DNA of 64,000 bases from Cervus elaphus (GCF_910594005.1 NC_057838.1:32418001-32482000), one strand, 5' to 3'. Shown: positions 1-12,186, numbered from the stretch's first letter. Numbers and translations are program-made. Notes: generated by a model not told the origin, from the letters alone.

Positions 1-271
1 TTTTATTTTTAAATCATCTTTTTCTCCTATATTGTTATCTCTTTTCCTATGACACTGACTCATAAAATCCTTAAAGAAATGGAATTAAAGTCTTTGCGGG
101 GAAGATTCTGAGAAAGTAAATTCTTATGGATTGGTACTCTCCTAAGCTAGTCTTTGGTGAGAGTGGCTTCTTTTCTTTTCTAGAAACCCAGAAAAGACTG
201 GTGTGGCACCTTTGAAACACTAACTTAGAGAAGCTTAATTTCTCAGGAACTTGCAGTGAAGAGTGGGTGCC

Positions 272-483
272 AAGTCGTTTCAGTAATGTCCCACTCTTTT
301 GTGACCCCATAGACTGTGGCCCACCAGGCTCCTCTGTCCATGGGATTCTCCAAGCAAGAATACTGGAGTGGGGTTGCCATGCCCTCCTCCAGAGGATCTT
401 CCCAACTCAGAGACGAAACCCACATCTCATGTCTCCTGCATTGGCAGGCGGGTTCTTTACCACTAGCGTCACCTGGGAAGCCT
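272..483 (-). repeat. Bov-tA SINE, minus strand
   Basis: Read on the minus strand this is a full-length ruminant Bov-tA SINE. A tRNA-Glu-like head with box B-like GGTTCGAAT-type sequence is followed by the body 'cactccagtattcttg' and the BovB-like tail. On the plus strand it ends at 483 with the complement of the usual start 'ggcttccc'. A short A-run follows at 498-509. It is moderately diverged and no clear target-site duplication was seen. Confidence 0.9.
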
Positions 484-680
484 TGCAGTGGGGTCTTAAA
501 AAAAAAAAAGTTGGAGTTTGGAAGTTGGGAATTGGTCTAAGGCCTTAAATTGTTGGAGGTGTTAGTTTTCTAATAAACTCAAGTTTCCCTGGAAAGTTTC
601 TTCCCCAAATTTGGTGGCTAGGGCCTAATATTTCTGCAGCTATAGGAACTCAGTTTACATAAGTTAAAGGCAAAATTGGA

Positions 681-1221
681 TTCAGTTCAGTTCAGTTCAG
701 TCGCTCAGTCATGTCCAACTCTTTGCGACCCCATGGACTGCAGCACGCCAGGCCTCCCTGTCCATCACCAACTCCCGGAGTCCACCCAAACTCATGTCCA
801 TTGAGTTGGTGATGCCATCCAACCATCTCATCCTCAGTTGTCCCCTTCTCATCCTACCCTCAATCTTTCCCAGCATCAGGGTCTTTTCAAATGAGTCAGT
901 TCTTCACATCAGGTGGCCAAAGTATTTATTGGAGTTTCAGCTTCAACATCAGTCCTTCCAGTGAATACCCAGGGCTGATCTCCTTTAGAATGGACTGCTT
1001 GGATCTCCTTGCAGTCCAAGGGACTCTCAAGAGTCTTCTCCAACACCACAGCTCAAAAGCATCAGTTCTTCAGCGCTCAGCTTTCTTTACAGTCCAATTC
1101 TCACATCCATACATGACCACTGGAAAAACCACAGCCTTGACTAGACGGACCTTTGTTGGCAAAGTAATGTCTCTGCTTTTTAATATGCTGTCTAGGTTGG
1201 ACGTAATTTTCCTTCCTACTT
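681..1221 (-). mobile_element. BovB (RTE) 3' end, 5'-truncated
   Basis: The plus strand begins with the repeated pentamer ttcag, the complement of the BovB 3' terminus. It then runs through the 3' UTR and the C-terminal end of the ORF2 coding region on the minus strand. Homology fades near 1221. The copy covers about the last 540 bp of the element. Stops and frameshifts show it is dead, and the 130-residue forward reading frame across it is only an antisense shadow. Confidence 0.93.
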
Positions 1222-2210
1222 ATATGGAATTCTGCTTCACCACCAATATTTTAAGAAATGCATCTGTTTCTAAAGATAGCTGAGGGACAGCTGCTCAGTG
1301 GAGAAAAATATCCCACTGATTCTGTCATCATTAGGGTCTATTACTTAGAGAAATAAAGTTGACAGCAGTCAACATTAAGGCCAAGTCAATGTTGTGCTAA
1401 GACAAATAGGGAATCAGAAACCACCTTGTATTCCTTCTGTTTCCAAATAACCTTATCAGAATTAAATCCCAAATGTGCCCAAGATGGGCTGGAAGGATTT
1501 ACAGTCTACAAGTATCTAATGATTAGAGACAAATTTGGGTATCATTAATATAGTACATATGGGGAAATGTTCAATATTCCTGGCTTTCATATTTGTTGTA
1601 AATTTGTATTAATGACTGTCAGTGGACTTGCTCAGTAATTGAACTATAACATTAATGAACTGGTGTTGATTTACCATACCTGAGGCTATAAAATTATAAT
1701 TATAAATGACTGCTGAGAGAGGTATGAAGTCAGAAATCATACACTGATAGTAGTCCAAAGTGCATAAATAACTTGAAGATGTAACATGAATTTGGGATAT
1801 AAGACGAATGAAGAAACAAAGAAGATGCAGTCCCTTGGAGGCATTAAAACCTACCAACTTTAGAAAGAGGTTTGTCTAGATAGAGCTGACACTCTTGGGA
1901 AAGTAAATCAATATGTTGGGGTTGGCTCAAATTGTCAGTCCAGAACTAGAACAGATCATGGGGCAATGGAGGCAGTTAAACCATGTCACTGAGGGCCTGG
2001 CTTGCTGTACTGCCCCTCATAATGTAGGCTTCATCCTTAACAGACCCATTCATGAGTAAAACGGTATCTAGCAGCAAGTGTGTTTGTATTCTTTGGTGTT
2101 TCGCATGCAGTTGGAGAGAATTGGTCAATTCCCACAATCTTTAAACAGAAGCACTGAACTTCCTGCCAATTAGGTCATAGCACCAGGGGGAATGCCATGG
2201 TCTGAATAAA
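1222..2210. other. Unique AT-rich sequence, no feature recognised
   Basis: I see no recognisable repeat or coding pattern here. Reading frames are short and lack familiar motifs. Confidence 0.5.
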
Positions 2211-2221
2211 ACTCAGACTTT

Positions 2222-2431
2222 GGATTTCCCTGGTGGGTCAATGGTTAAGAATTCACCTTCCAATGAAGGGGACACGGGTTTGATCCCCAGTCAGACAACT
2301 GAAGCCTGCACACTGCTACTACAGAGTCCACATGATTTAGAACCTGCTCACTACAACTAGGAAAGCCTATGTGCTACAAAGAGGATTCTACATGCCACAA
2401 CTAAGACTCGACATAGCCAAAAACAAAAAAC
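2222..2431 (+). repeat. CHR-type tRNA-derived SINE, plus strand
   Basis: It starts 'ggatttccctggtgg', has a 'gggtttgatcccc' box B-like stretch and ends in an A-rich tail, as in cetartiodactyl CHR SINEs. An imperfect direct repeat flanks it (actcagacttt at 2211 and actcaggcttt at 2432), consistent with a diverged target-site duplication. Confidence 0.85.
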
Positions 2432-2787
2432 ACTCAGGCTTTAGTTTTCTGATCTATTGACTAAGACAAGAGAATGTCATTATCCTAGTAAGTTTTGACC
2501 AATCAAGTTTACTCCAAAAATAGGAAGTTCAACCCCATGAAAAACCTATATCTACAGGTTGTTATTTTCAGTGAATATATTTCATAACATCAAAGATATA
2601 ATTTCCTCAAAAAAGATATAATCTCTTTTTATTCTTCAAGACTCAAGTAAATATATTTGCTATAAACACAAAGAAGGGAGTGGTGAGGGGTGAGTTTTTA
2701 TCTATACAGATATAATTAACATCTAAAGGATGGCTTTTACTATGTGACCTATAAATGAGAATGTTTACTCTGTCTCACAATAAGGCT

Positions 2788-3001
2788 GAAAGTGAAGGTG
2801 TTACTCATTCAGTTACGTCTGACTCTCTGTGATCTCAAGGATTATAGCCTGGCAGACTTTTCTGTCCATGGAATTCTCCAGGCAAGAATGCTGGAGTGGT
2901 AGCCATTCGCTTCTCCAGGAGAGCTTTCCGACCCAGTGATCAATCCCAGGTCTCTCACATTGCAGGCAGATTCTTTACCATCTGAGCCACCAGGGAAGCC
3001 C
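2788..3001 (-). repeat. Bov-tA SINE, minus strand
   Basis: The minus strand starts 'gggcttccctggtggctcag' and carries the Bov-tA body and BovB-like tail, ending in a gaaagtgaa-type 3' end on the plus strand. It is fairly diverged, for example 'gtgatctcaagg' where a Bov-tA usually has 'gcgaccccatgg'. Confidence 0.9.
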
Positions 3002-5080
3002 ATTCATTTACACATACATACATATACATAGAATCAGAGGTTTAAACATATGCAGATATCTCAAAGGTCTTACTTGATGCTCTTTTAAACTTTCTCAGTA
3101 CCCACCAGTTGATTTTATAATTTGGTAACAAATAACCACACCTTCAAAAAACAAAACAAAATAAACTGACGTGGATATCCTACATTTCTGAGGATAATTA
3201 CTTGAATCAGAGATATCTGCTTAAATTAATTTACAAATAGAAGGTAAGTAACTGGACACAGAAGACACTTAAGGAGGATTTCACATGTGATTCACATCAA
3301 TGAACTTTTACACACCAGTGTGACTATATCATGATTAGCTGTTCCCTATATTTCAGTATATAAGAATTCAGAACAGACTGAAGATAATGACTTTCTTCTT
3401 AAGTTTTCTTAGATTCTCAATATTGCCAATATGTCAATTGCCACATGGCTAAGTTGGTAAAATTGAGAGTTTAAAGAGGCTATGGTGAAGCTAGGTCTTG
3501 GCCGATGCTAGAAGCAATCACCTTAGAGCAACATTTTCAGAAGAGTTTAATACAAATACCCCTTGGGAATAACTACCCATGTCTCAACTGAATGAAATGA
3601 GAGAGAAATCAACACTGATCACCAAGTCCAACAAGTGGGGGTTGGGACACCTTGCTATTTGATTGAATGAAAATTGTAGAGAAGACAAAAAAGAAAGCAA
3701 ATCTTGGCCAACAAACAAACAAAAAGGTGAGTGAACATGCCTAGTAGAATTTACAGGAAGCTACAAAGAATGTTAAAATAGTTTTCTTTATTATGCAATT
3801 AAATCTCAACTGTGTTAGATATTATTAAAGAACCTTAGGCTTAGTCATTAGGATGAATAATGAATTTCATCTTCCTTTATTCATTTTGCCAGGTACTGAG
3901 GATAAAGTAATAAACAAACATATTACTTGATTATATGCACTTAAAATTTAATGTAGGAGACAATTCTTGAACACTATCACAAATATATTAGTGTTAAAGA
4001 AAAGCTGAAGTGTCATAAGACTGTCTGACATAAGAATACAATTTAGATTTGGGGGATAATCCTTAGAAACAGTGGAATTTAAGCTGAATAAATAATAGCT
4101 ATTCAGATTTAGAGTTGAAACAAAAGGCAATCTATGAAAATAAAGTTGCCTCTCTAAGGTCTCTTAAATGAAAAAGAGATTTAGGAACAATTTAACCAAG
4201 GGCATGGCATCATTCAGACAAGGTGAGATTTTTTCCTCTGATTTGTTATCCCATGACACTCACTCTCTACTTTAGAGATATATCAGTCTGTATTTAGGTG
4301 TCTCATCTATTATAAACAACTGATCAAGGTATTTCAAGTTTTAAAAAAGATTACTCTTGCAAAGTCTGTGACATTATGATTAGACTAGATGGGGAAAATT
4401 AATAGGTGCTCTGATGAACTTGTAATACAAAGGGTACACTTAAGATGAATTTCAAATTTGCTTGACATGTAACTTTAAAAAAGTTTCTAACTCTGTCCAC
4501 TATCAAGGCTTAGAATCAAGGGTCAACTGAGAAAACTTGACACCTGGAGTATGGTCTCTACCATTTCCATAAATGGAGTTGGGGAACTTTAGAAAAATAG
4601 CTAGGGTAGAAAATGCATAAGATAGACCTGGAGTACATCTAAACCAGAAACGAAGAATATTATCAAAAGTAATGCTGCTCATGCCAAAGAACTCAGAACC
4701 TTCCTATGGCTAAAGATGAGGAAATCGAACATAATAACTGCAATGATAGAAACGCATTGAGTATTTTACAATCCTTGAATTCAAAATAATAAAAAAGGAA
4801 GAAAACTCTGTCTTTTTTTCCTTTAGAGAAGAATGATAGTGAACCTACTTGTTAGTTCAAAAACCAGTAAAAATATAAATGTGGGGATGGGTGGGGAGGA
4901 TGAACCAAATATTTAATCTATCCCATGTATATGAACTATACCCTGGGGTAGCCAAACAATTAAGAGATGCTCTCCTTCTAGATTGGGATAAGTAAGACTG
5001 CCAGAGCTTTAGGTATAAACAGGATAGTACACATATGGTAGTAACAATTACACCCAAGAATTAGTGAGTACTTTACTCTG
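3002..5080. other. Unique AT-rich sequence with one small L2 relic
   Basis: Mostly unrecognised AT-rich DNA. The stretch at about 3885-3970 (gccaggtactgaggataaagtaataaacaaaca, annotated separately) resembles L2. No coding signature was seen. Confidence 0.5.
3885..3970 (-). repeat. L2 3'-end fragment (probable)
   Basis: The order 'gccaggtactgagga', 'aataaacaaaca' then 'taatgtaggagaca' matches the antisense of the L2 3' end, where 'gccaggcactgg.gata', 'gtgaacaa' and 'gtgggggaga' occur in that order. It is old and short. Confidence 0.5.
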
Positions 5081-5260
5081 TACAGGGCTCTGTACTTAAC
5101 ATTTTACATGTATCATGTAATTCAAGTTTCACAGACTTCTGTCCCAATGTTAGGTATTATTTCCATTATAAAAGAAGAAAACTGTCATTTAAAGAATGTG
5201 TCATACATCTACAAAGCACTTGAATTACGAATTAAATCTGCAAACCCAAGTTATATAACT
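5080..5260 (-). repeat. MIR SINE, minus strand (probable)
   Basis: The series 'cagggctctgtacttaacattttacatgtatcatgtaatt', 'taggtattatttccattata' and 'cacttgaattacga' follows the antisense order of the MIR core and tRNA-like region. No ends are clear. Confidence 0.55.
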
Positions 5261-5339
5261 CAATGGCCTGCCTTCTTAACTATTTTGACCAGGAATGATA
5301 GAAACAAGCTAAAGAGGTTATAGGAGAAAAAGGAGTATC

Positions 5340-5515
5340 TAATATGCTCTTGGCAGACAGAGAAGCTTCCAGGAAGAAGTGACGTCTCAGGTAAGATATG
5401 ATGGATAGTGGTATTTACACACAAATGAGTACAGTGAGGGAGACCACAGAAGGAACTTCCCAGGCAAAAGGAACATCTTGCATTAAAGCCAGCATGCTTG
5501 AGAGAGGACGATGTA
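5340..5515 (-). repeat. L2 3' UTR fragment (probable)
   Basis: The stretch 'ttccaggaagaagtgacgtctcaggtaaga' followed by 'cccaggcaaaaggaacatcttgcattaaagcc' matches the antisense of the L2 3' region (gaggaggtgacat, then gcattccaggcagagggaacagcaag). Confidence 0.5.
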
Positions 5516-5760
5516 TCAGTTAGTTATCATTATGCAACAAACCATCCTAAAACTTAGTGGTATAAAGTAGTAAACAATTGTTTCTTAGGCATATGTGGGG
5601 TTCAGTCAGTCAATGCCACACAGTTCTTACGTTGGCAAGGATTGTTTGTGTATCTGTGGATTAACTAGGGTCTCTGTTCTACATACCTTTCACCCTCTAC
5701 TGGGGACAACGTCCTTCTCTTGGAAAGGTCAGAAGAGTAAGAAGGTAAACAGAAGCAAGA
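5515..5760. repeat. Ancient LTR-like or DNA-repeat fragment (uncertain)
   Basis: The start 'agttatcattatgcaacaaaccatcctaaaacttagtggtataaa' resembles a widespread old mammalian repeat with 'acaaatcaccccaaaacttagtggcttaaaa'. I cannot name the family. It is interrupted on the right by the CHR SINE, and repeat-like sequence may resume after 5990. Confidence 0.35.
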
Positions 5761-5799
5761 TACTTTTCTTCAAAAAAATAATAATATATATATGTATAC

Positions 5800-5988
5800 G
5801 TATTCATTTATTTATTTAGCTGTGCCAGGTCTTTAGTTGTGGCACATGGATTTTGATCACCAATGTGGCAGGTGGGATCTTTAATGGTGGCATGTGGCAT
5901 CTTTAATGGTTCCTTGATCAGGGATTGAACCCAGGCCCCCTGAATTGGGAGTGTGGAGTCTTAGCCACTGGACCACCAGGGAAGTCCC
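5800..5988 (-). repeat. CHR-type SINE, minus strand
   Basis: On the minus strand it begins 'gggacttccctggtggtcca' and ends in a TAAATAAATA-type tail (tttatttatttagctg on the plus strand). The internal region carries two near-copies of 'gtggcatgtgg.atctttaatgg', a local duplication not typical of the family. Confidence 0.85.
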
Positions 5989-5999
5989 AAGCAAGCTTT

Positions 6000-7764
6000 T
6001 TGAAAAGTAAAGTTAGGAATATTAGGGAACTGTCTCTTTTGCTTATTCTATCCCCCAAAGTTAGTCAGAAGACCAAACAGTGCTGGAGATTCCAGAACTC
6101 AACTCCCGTAACCAGGTATGCAAAAAAGCAGATGAGTAATTGGGGCCACCATTAATGCAGATATACCACACAAAGCTAGGAGCTGCAGATGGCATGTAAC
6201 ATCTGACAGTAGAGACCCTTAAGGGCTTAGATGCAAAACAAATTTAGAATTTAGCCCAGAGTCTATGTTAGCATAATTTGTAGGGAAAGCTACAAGTGAA
6301 ATATGGATGCCCATTGTACCAGGGCTACTTCTTCTTTGAACCTCCAGAATCCTTCTTCTCTCTCTCATCTTTAAAGTGTAGTTCTGAAAGGCAATACTTC
6401 AGGTTTGTTCAGTTCTTCAGAGACCGGAGGATTTCTGTGGAACAAGACTACTAGCAGACTTGACTGGGCCGTGCTAATCAGCCCTTCGGTCAGCACGCTT
6501 TCAGACACTCAGTGTGTTCCGCACAGATGGAAAGAGAAAACAGCATTACCTATTCCGACCGCATGCATAGCATCCCTGAAATCAGAGACTGTCAGGCTCT
6601 TTCAATTCGGCCAGCTCCCTTACCTCACACCTTGCTTTGAAAATGGGAACATACTCTCTTTTATGACTTTGCTGTATCTCTTTGATGCATCTCAATTACA
6701 GTACCTATGAGCTGCTATACCCAAAATGTGGTGAATTTGCTCTCTCTCCAGCTGTCACAGAGGAAATCAGTTTAGAGATGAGCAGTGGTTTAAAGCCTAG
6801 AATGACGGAGAAAGACACGGTCAAGTGTTATTCTCTGGAAGAAAATTTCTTTTTTTTTTCACCTAAGTCAGAGCCAGGCTTTAAAATCTGGAAATTCTAA
6901 AGTTGTCTTTTCACACATGGTTGAGGTTTTTTTTTTTTCTTTTTAAAAAATTTACTTCTCCTAATGATGTTAAAATCTCCAGATATAAATAGAATCCCTT
7001 TTAAAAAATCACTCACTTAAAATCTTCCCCTGTTTCTTCTACAGGGATCATTATACTCAGGTTGATTCTGTGACATCTCATCATCATTATTTGGTTTGGG
7101 GATATAGAGAATGTCTCCAATGCACGGAATTTCCTTAGCCAATCATTTCAGAAATGATTTCATGTCATTGTTTTTGAGAGTAATGTGAACACAGACATAT
7201 AGCATTGGGTTAAAAAAACTGGTTACTTAGAAGTTACAAGAAAATATAAATACATATAAATAAGAAAAAATACAACAGTGGCTAGAAGACATCTTCAACT
7301 AAATAACTCAAATAACAAAGATGCATAAGTTAAAAAAATATACATGCAAAACATATTGAAAACTCTTAGAAACTTATTTAGACGAATGAACTGCACAGAC
7401 AATCTCAATTCATTAAACGTGTTTTTTTTCATTTATCATCTTTAGGCATGCTATATATTCTGCACTCTTGCTTTTTTTGTTTTTTCAAGTTTCATATGTC
7501 TTCTAAGTCTCTTGGTTTATAGGTATCTACTCCATCCCTTTCCTTTCCTTAGAATTTATCTGTTAATGAACCCAAGTCATTTAACTAGTATTTACTCACA
7601 GTCTGGACTTTGCCATCTGTACCATTATGGTGCAGATCAACAAGTTTTTCTGTCTTTTGCACCTCTTGAAAATTGGCAGGTGAATCAAGGGACTTGATCA
7701 GAGTTATTCCAGAAAGATTATAGGTAGTCACTTTGGGAAATAGTTCTCTTGTTCCTCAGTAAAG
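6000..7764. other. Unique sequence; segment near 6.38-6.9 kb keeps CpGs
   Basis: No repeat family recognised. Roughly 6390-6620 holds several CpG dinucleotides, for example in gaccgga, ggccgtg, cccttcggtcagcacgc, ttccgcac, attccgaccgcatgc and ttcggcc. Surrounding DNA has almost none. A 101-residue forward frame spans 6405-6710 and a 72-residue frame spans 6682-6900, but neither has recognisable motifs, so no gene is called. Confidence 0.4.
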
Positions 7765-8330
7765 ATAGACAGATTATCCATATGACCCAGTATTTCCATT
7801 CCTATGTATATACTCAAAAGAATGAAAAACATATGTCTACACAAATACACACACACAAAATGCTTATAACACTTATAGCAAATTATTCATAATAGCCAAA
7901 AATGTAGAAACAAGCCAATATCCATCAACTGATGAATAGATAAACCAAATTCAGTATATAGTGGAATACTGTTCAACAACAAAAACGAATAGAGTATGGA
8001 TAAATACCACAAAATGGATAAATTTAGAAAACATGCTAAATGAAAAAAGCCAGTAACTAAAACCACGTGTTGTATGATTTCATTTAAATGAAATGTCCAA
8101 AACAAGTAAATCTCTTGGAACAGAATACAGATTACTGACTGCAAGCGGTGGGGAGGGAATGAGGAATGACTGCTTAGTGGATAGTAACTTTCTTCTTAGG
8201 GTGATTAAATGCTCTGGAATGAGAAATTTACAATGATTCACAACTTTTCAAATATACTAAACACCACTAAATTATACATTTTAAAAGGATGTAATTTTTT
8301 TGTACGTGGATTATATCTCTATTTTAAAGA
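7765..8330 (+). mobile_element. Old L1 3' end, plus strand
   Basis: Segments such as 'tgacccagtatttccattcctatgtatatactcaaaagaa', 'tccatcaactgatgaatagataaac' and 'ggaatactgttcaacaac' correspond to the last part of L1 ORF2. After that comes 3' UTR-like 'ctaaacaccactaaattatacattttaaaa'. Many substitutions and in-frame stops show great age. Confidence 0.85.
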
Positions 8331-9028
8331 TTTTAGATCACATGCAAACAGGTACATAATTGGGGTACCTCTTGTGTAATGTTGGTGTCTGCTGATGCTC
8401 AAAATCTAAATCTAATAATTCACTGGGAATGCAAAGTGGTGATATTCTAATTCTGTTTTTTTTCATAATAGGGATATTTTATTTAAAAATTCTTCTCATC
8501 TTCTATTTGGTTAGCCAATGATAAACTTTTTATATAAAAGTAGAATAAATCCTTAATTATTTCTATTTTCCAACTTTAAAGATAAATAACTGATTCTTTA
8601 TCATCCTTTAAAAGAAGTTAATTCACATACGCATGCAAACACGAACACACTCACACTAACTATGAATTCACGAGTAGAAATAGACTGAGTATGTTTTGAT
8701 CAGCTGTAATATTACCCTTTTTAAAGCCCAAACAATCTCATCTTTGGTCAGGGGGAGACTTTACCAACACGCTCCCAAGTATACTTGACATAACTCTGGT
8801 AGTTTTTAATACCTTCCTCATTCATCTTGTATATTTCCTGCCTGAGACCTGGAATTAGCCATTACCCCAACAAGGCTTGGTTTCTTAGAGCAAGAAGTGG
8901 TACTCTAAAAATCACAGTCTGAACTCTTAATATGCTTAATGTTACTGGGTTAATCAAGCTTTCAGATCTCTTTCAGAATCAAATAAGATAAAGGCATATA
9001 AAGATATGTCTTTATATATATACATATA
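8331..9028. other. Unique AT-rich sequence
   Basis: Nothing recognised apart from short dinucleotide runs near 8625-8660 and 9010-9030. Confidence 0.5.
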
Positions 9029-9233
9029 TGCATGCATGCGTGCTAAGTCACTTCACTCTTTGTGACCCTATGAACTGTAGCCCACCAAGCTCCTCTGTCC
9101 ATGGGATTCTCCAGGCAAGAATACGGAGTGGATTGCCATGCACTCTTCCAGGGGATCTTCCCAACCCAGGTATCTAACCCATGTCTCCTGCATTGGCAGG
9201 CAGATTCTTTACCACTGAGCTACCAGGGAACTC
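9029..9233 (-). repeat. Bov-tA SINE, minus strand
   Basis: Typical minus-strand Bov-tA with the BovB-like tail first (gctaagtcacttcactctttgtgaccc), the body, and the tRNA-like head last (accactgagctaccaggga). It lies 12 bp or so from the next BovB tail. Confidence 0.9.
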
Positions 9234-9245
9234 TATGTATATATC

Positions 9246-9500
9246 AGTTCAGTTCAGTCGCTCAGTCGTGTCTGACTCTTTGTGACCTCATGAATCACAG
9301 CACACCAGGCCTCCCTGTCCATCACCAACTCCCAGAGTTTACTCAAACTCATGTCCATCGAGTCAGTAATGCCATCCAACCATCTCATCCTCTGTCATCC
9401 CCTTCTCCTCCTGCCCCCAGTCCCTCCCAGCATCAGGGTCTTTTCCAATGAGTCAGCTCTTCACATGAGGTGGCCAAAGTATTGGAGTTTCAGTTTCATA
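9246..9500 (-). mobile_element. BovB 3' tail, 5'-truncated
   Basis: The plus strand opens with 'cagttcagttcagtcgctcag' and continues through the last 250 bp of BovB to about 'ggagtttcagtttca'. It is one of the least diverged short tails here. Confidence 0.9.
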
Positions 9501-9592
9501 AATATGTGTATATGTATAGGTGTGCATATATGTAATATAAAAGATATATTGTTATTAAATTCAAAATATATATTGAGTTGACATAATTGTTT

Positions 9593-9793
9593 CTGTTGTT
9601 CAGTTGCTAAGTTGTGTCTGACTCTTTGCCACCCTGTGGACTACAAGACACCAGGGCCCTCTGTCTTCCATTATCTCCTGGAGTTTGCTCAAATTCATGT
9701 CCACTGAGCTGGTGATGTTATCTAACTATCTAATCCTCTGTCACCCCTTTCTCCTTTTGCCTTCAAGATTTCCCATCAACAAGGTCTTATCCA
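9593..9793 (-). mobile_element. BovB 3' tail, older copy
   Basis: The same 3' segment as the preceding copy but much more diverged, for example 'ctatctaatcctctgtcacccc'. It opens 'tctgttgttcagttgctaag' and breaks off near 9793. Confidence 0.85.
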
Positions 9794-10235
9794 AATACCT
9801 CTATTTAAAACACAAAGCTACAAGATCTTACTATATCTCTTATATCACACATCTATTGCTCCTTTCTTCTACACTAGTAATGCAGACAAGTTTTTTCACA
9901 TTACACACATAATCATTTTAAAATATGATGTTAATATCACTGCTGCCAATCAAATTCCTAGGAAAAATTAAAACCATTTTCTATATGCAGTCCCCAATCT
10001 CCTCCTCATTCATTTGTGATTTGCCATATATACAATGCCTGATAACTTTAGAAAAATAAAAACATTTAGGAAAATCCTGATACAAATCCTTGTATCATTT
10101 CCTTAATGCCTTCTACCTTATTATTAAATAGCATGTTGCACTAAAAACTCTTTGTGGACATATATTTCCAGCATATTTGATCATTTGTAAGGAAGTTATT
10201 TTGCTCCTTATTATCTTTTATTATTACAATAACTT
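9794..10235. other. Unique AT-rich sequence
   Basis: No repeat or coding signal recognised. Confidence 0.5.
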
Positions 10236-10248
10236 TGAATGGTATTTG

Positions 10249-10436
10249 GGCTTCCCTGTGGCTCATCTGGTAAAGAATCTGCCTGCAGTGCGGGAGACTT
10301 GGGTTCGATCCCTCGGTTCGGAAGATGCCCTGGAGAAAGGAGCAGCTACCCACTCCAGTATTCTGGCCTGGAGAATTCAATGGACTATATAGTCCATGGG
10401 GTTGCATAGAGTCAGACATGACTAAGAAACTTTCAC
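10249..10436 (+). repeat. Bov-tA SINE with 13-bp target duplication
   Basis: Full-length plus-strand Bov-tA starting at ggcttccctgtgg and ending 'aagaaactttcac'. The 13-bp word tgaatggtatttg occurs exactly at 10236-10248 and 10437-10449, which fixes both ends of the insertion. Confidence 0.95.
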
Positions 10437-10449
10437 TGAATGGTATTTG

Positions 10450-11377
10450 CCTTCAAAATAGTTTTTGTTATATATTTTTGTGTGAAACTTGTTGATGTGA
10501 AACTTTCTAGGGAGGCACAGCTCAGGTCATCATTTCTAAAGTCACAGAGCTTGCTCATCCACTGTATGTACACTGTGTTAAAAAATATGACAGCTTACTT
10601 TTTGGGATTTCCTGGCTCTGATCTAGACTTTCTCTATTCTTTTCTCTATTGTGTCTATCCTGCTCAATTTAGATCCCATGCTTCTCTTTAGTTTGAGGTC
10701 CTATCCTGGATAGGAACCCTGGAAGGTAAGTTTGGAAGATCCATGAGTGCTCTAGGCTCTTCTGCCCTTTATATTTATCCTTTACACAAGAGGACAAAAC
10801 CCTCTTGGTGTCAGCTGCTGTTCACATGTTGACCCTCCTGCATACAACTGGCTCTTTGGGGGTTCTCTGTTCTTAGGGTTCTCATGATTGTTAGACACCA
10901 CATGGCTTCTCTCTGCCCCGTCACCACCATGTACATCCCGTAGCTATTTATAGCTATCCTCACTCATGTGTATTTTGAAATGTGTGACATACCTTTCATC
11001 TGGTCTTCTTGTTACAAACGATGTCATGGGTTTTTGTTGCTACATGTTGCAGCAATCTGTCTGAATGTGGGGAGTTAGAGAGTTTCAAAAAAAGATGTCA
11101 CCTTTGACATGATTTTTCCAGAATCCTGCTCATTGGTTTCTGAAATAATCAGACTTGTTTGGAAATGAGTTTTTACATATGCAAAAGTAATTACTTAGAA
11201 ATAATAGGAACACTAAATTTCTTCAGAGATGCATGTTACAAATATCCTTGACCAAAATTTTGCAAAAAGACTTGAAATTTTAAACACTCTCTAGAGAGAC
11301 AACAGTTACTTGAATTTATACCGATAACATAAATATCACAGTCTACTGCACAATAATCCACACAGTGATATCAGACA
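10450..11377. other. Unique sequence
   Basis: Includes a moderately GC-richer stretch near 10850-10960. No family or coding region recognised. Confidence 0.45.
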
Positions 11378-11387
11378 AATTACTTGA

Positions 11388-11774
11388 GGGCTTCCATGGT
11401 GGTTCAGTGGTTAAGAATGCAAGGCAACGGACACCAGTTCAATTTCTGGTCCAGGAAGATCCCACATACCGTACAGCAATGAAACCTATACACCACAGCT
11501 ACTGAAACTGTGCTCCAGATCCCGAGAGACTCAACTACTGAGCCCATGTGCCACAAGGAACCCACGTGTCCCAGAGCCCATGCTCTGCAAGAAGAGAAGC
11601 ACAACCATGAGAAGCCAGTGCACTCTAACTGGAGAGTAGACTCCACTCGCCACAACTAGAGAAAGCCTGTGTGCAGCCACGAAGACCCACCAGCAGCCAT
11701 GAAAATAAAATAAAAATAAATGAAATATTTATTACAATGAAATAAAAATAAATAAATAAATATTTTTTAAAAAG
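11388..11774 (+). repeat. Long CHR-type SINE, plus strand
   Basis: Starts 'gggcttccatggtggttcag', then has a long internal part with repeated 'actactgagcccatgtgcc'-like units and an AAATAAATAAA tail with a second A-rich block. The 10-bp word aattacttga flanks it at 11378-11387 and 11775-11784. Confidence 0.9.
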
Positions 11775-11994
11775 AATTACTTGATGTAGTGGCGTACCTG
11801 GAACCTATCAATCACAAGCGTGATCATGTTTCTTTCACTATGAAAAGAAATTAATGAAAATTTTCAGAATACTCTTTTCACATTTCACAAATCATACAAT
11901 TCTGCTCCAAAGCAAATAGCTTTTTCTAAATTGGTGATCCTATTTTGCTTCCTAGTTGCCTTCAGAGTTTTAAAAATTTGTGTACTTACTTGTT

Positions 11995-12173
11995 TTAAGA
12001 GTTTTTTATGTAGACCATCTTTAAAGTCTTGATTGCATATGTTACAGAACTAGTTGTGTTTTATGTTCTGGTTTTTTGGCTGCGAGGGATCTTAGGCCCC
12101 TAATCAGGATCACACCCTTGCCTCCTGCCCTGGAACACAGAGTCTTAGCCACTGGACTTCCAGAGAAGTCCCG
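11995..12173 (-). repeat. CHR-type SINE with target duplication
   Basis: On the minus strand it begins 'gggacttctctggaagtcca' and ends at the poly-A side near 11995. The 13-bp words gtacttacttgtt (11982-11994) and gtacttagttgtt (12174-12186) flank it with one mismatch. Confidence 0.9.
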
Positions 12174-12186
12174 GTACTTAGTTGTT

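Noticed and set aside
891..1283. 130-codon forward reading frame
   Set aside because: It is the antisense of a BovB 3' end (681-1221), so it is a shadow of transposon sequence, not a gene.
10249..10320. Possible tRNA gene
   Set aside because: The head of Bov-tA SINEs (here and elsewhere) contains tRNA-Glu-like A and B boxes. These are SINE heads with diverged bases and a long fused body, not functional tRNA genes.
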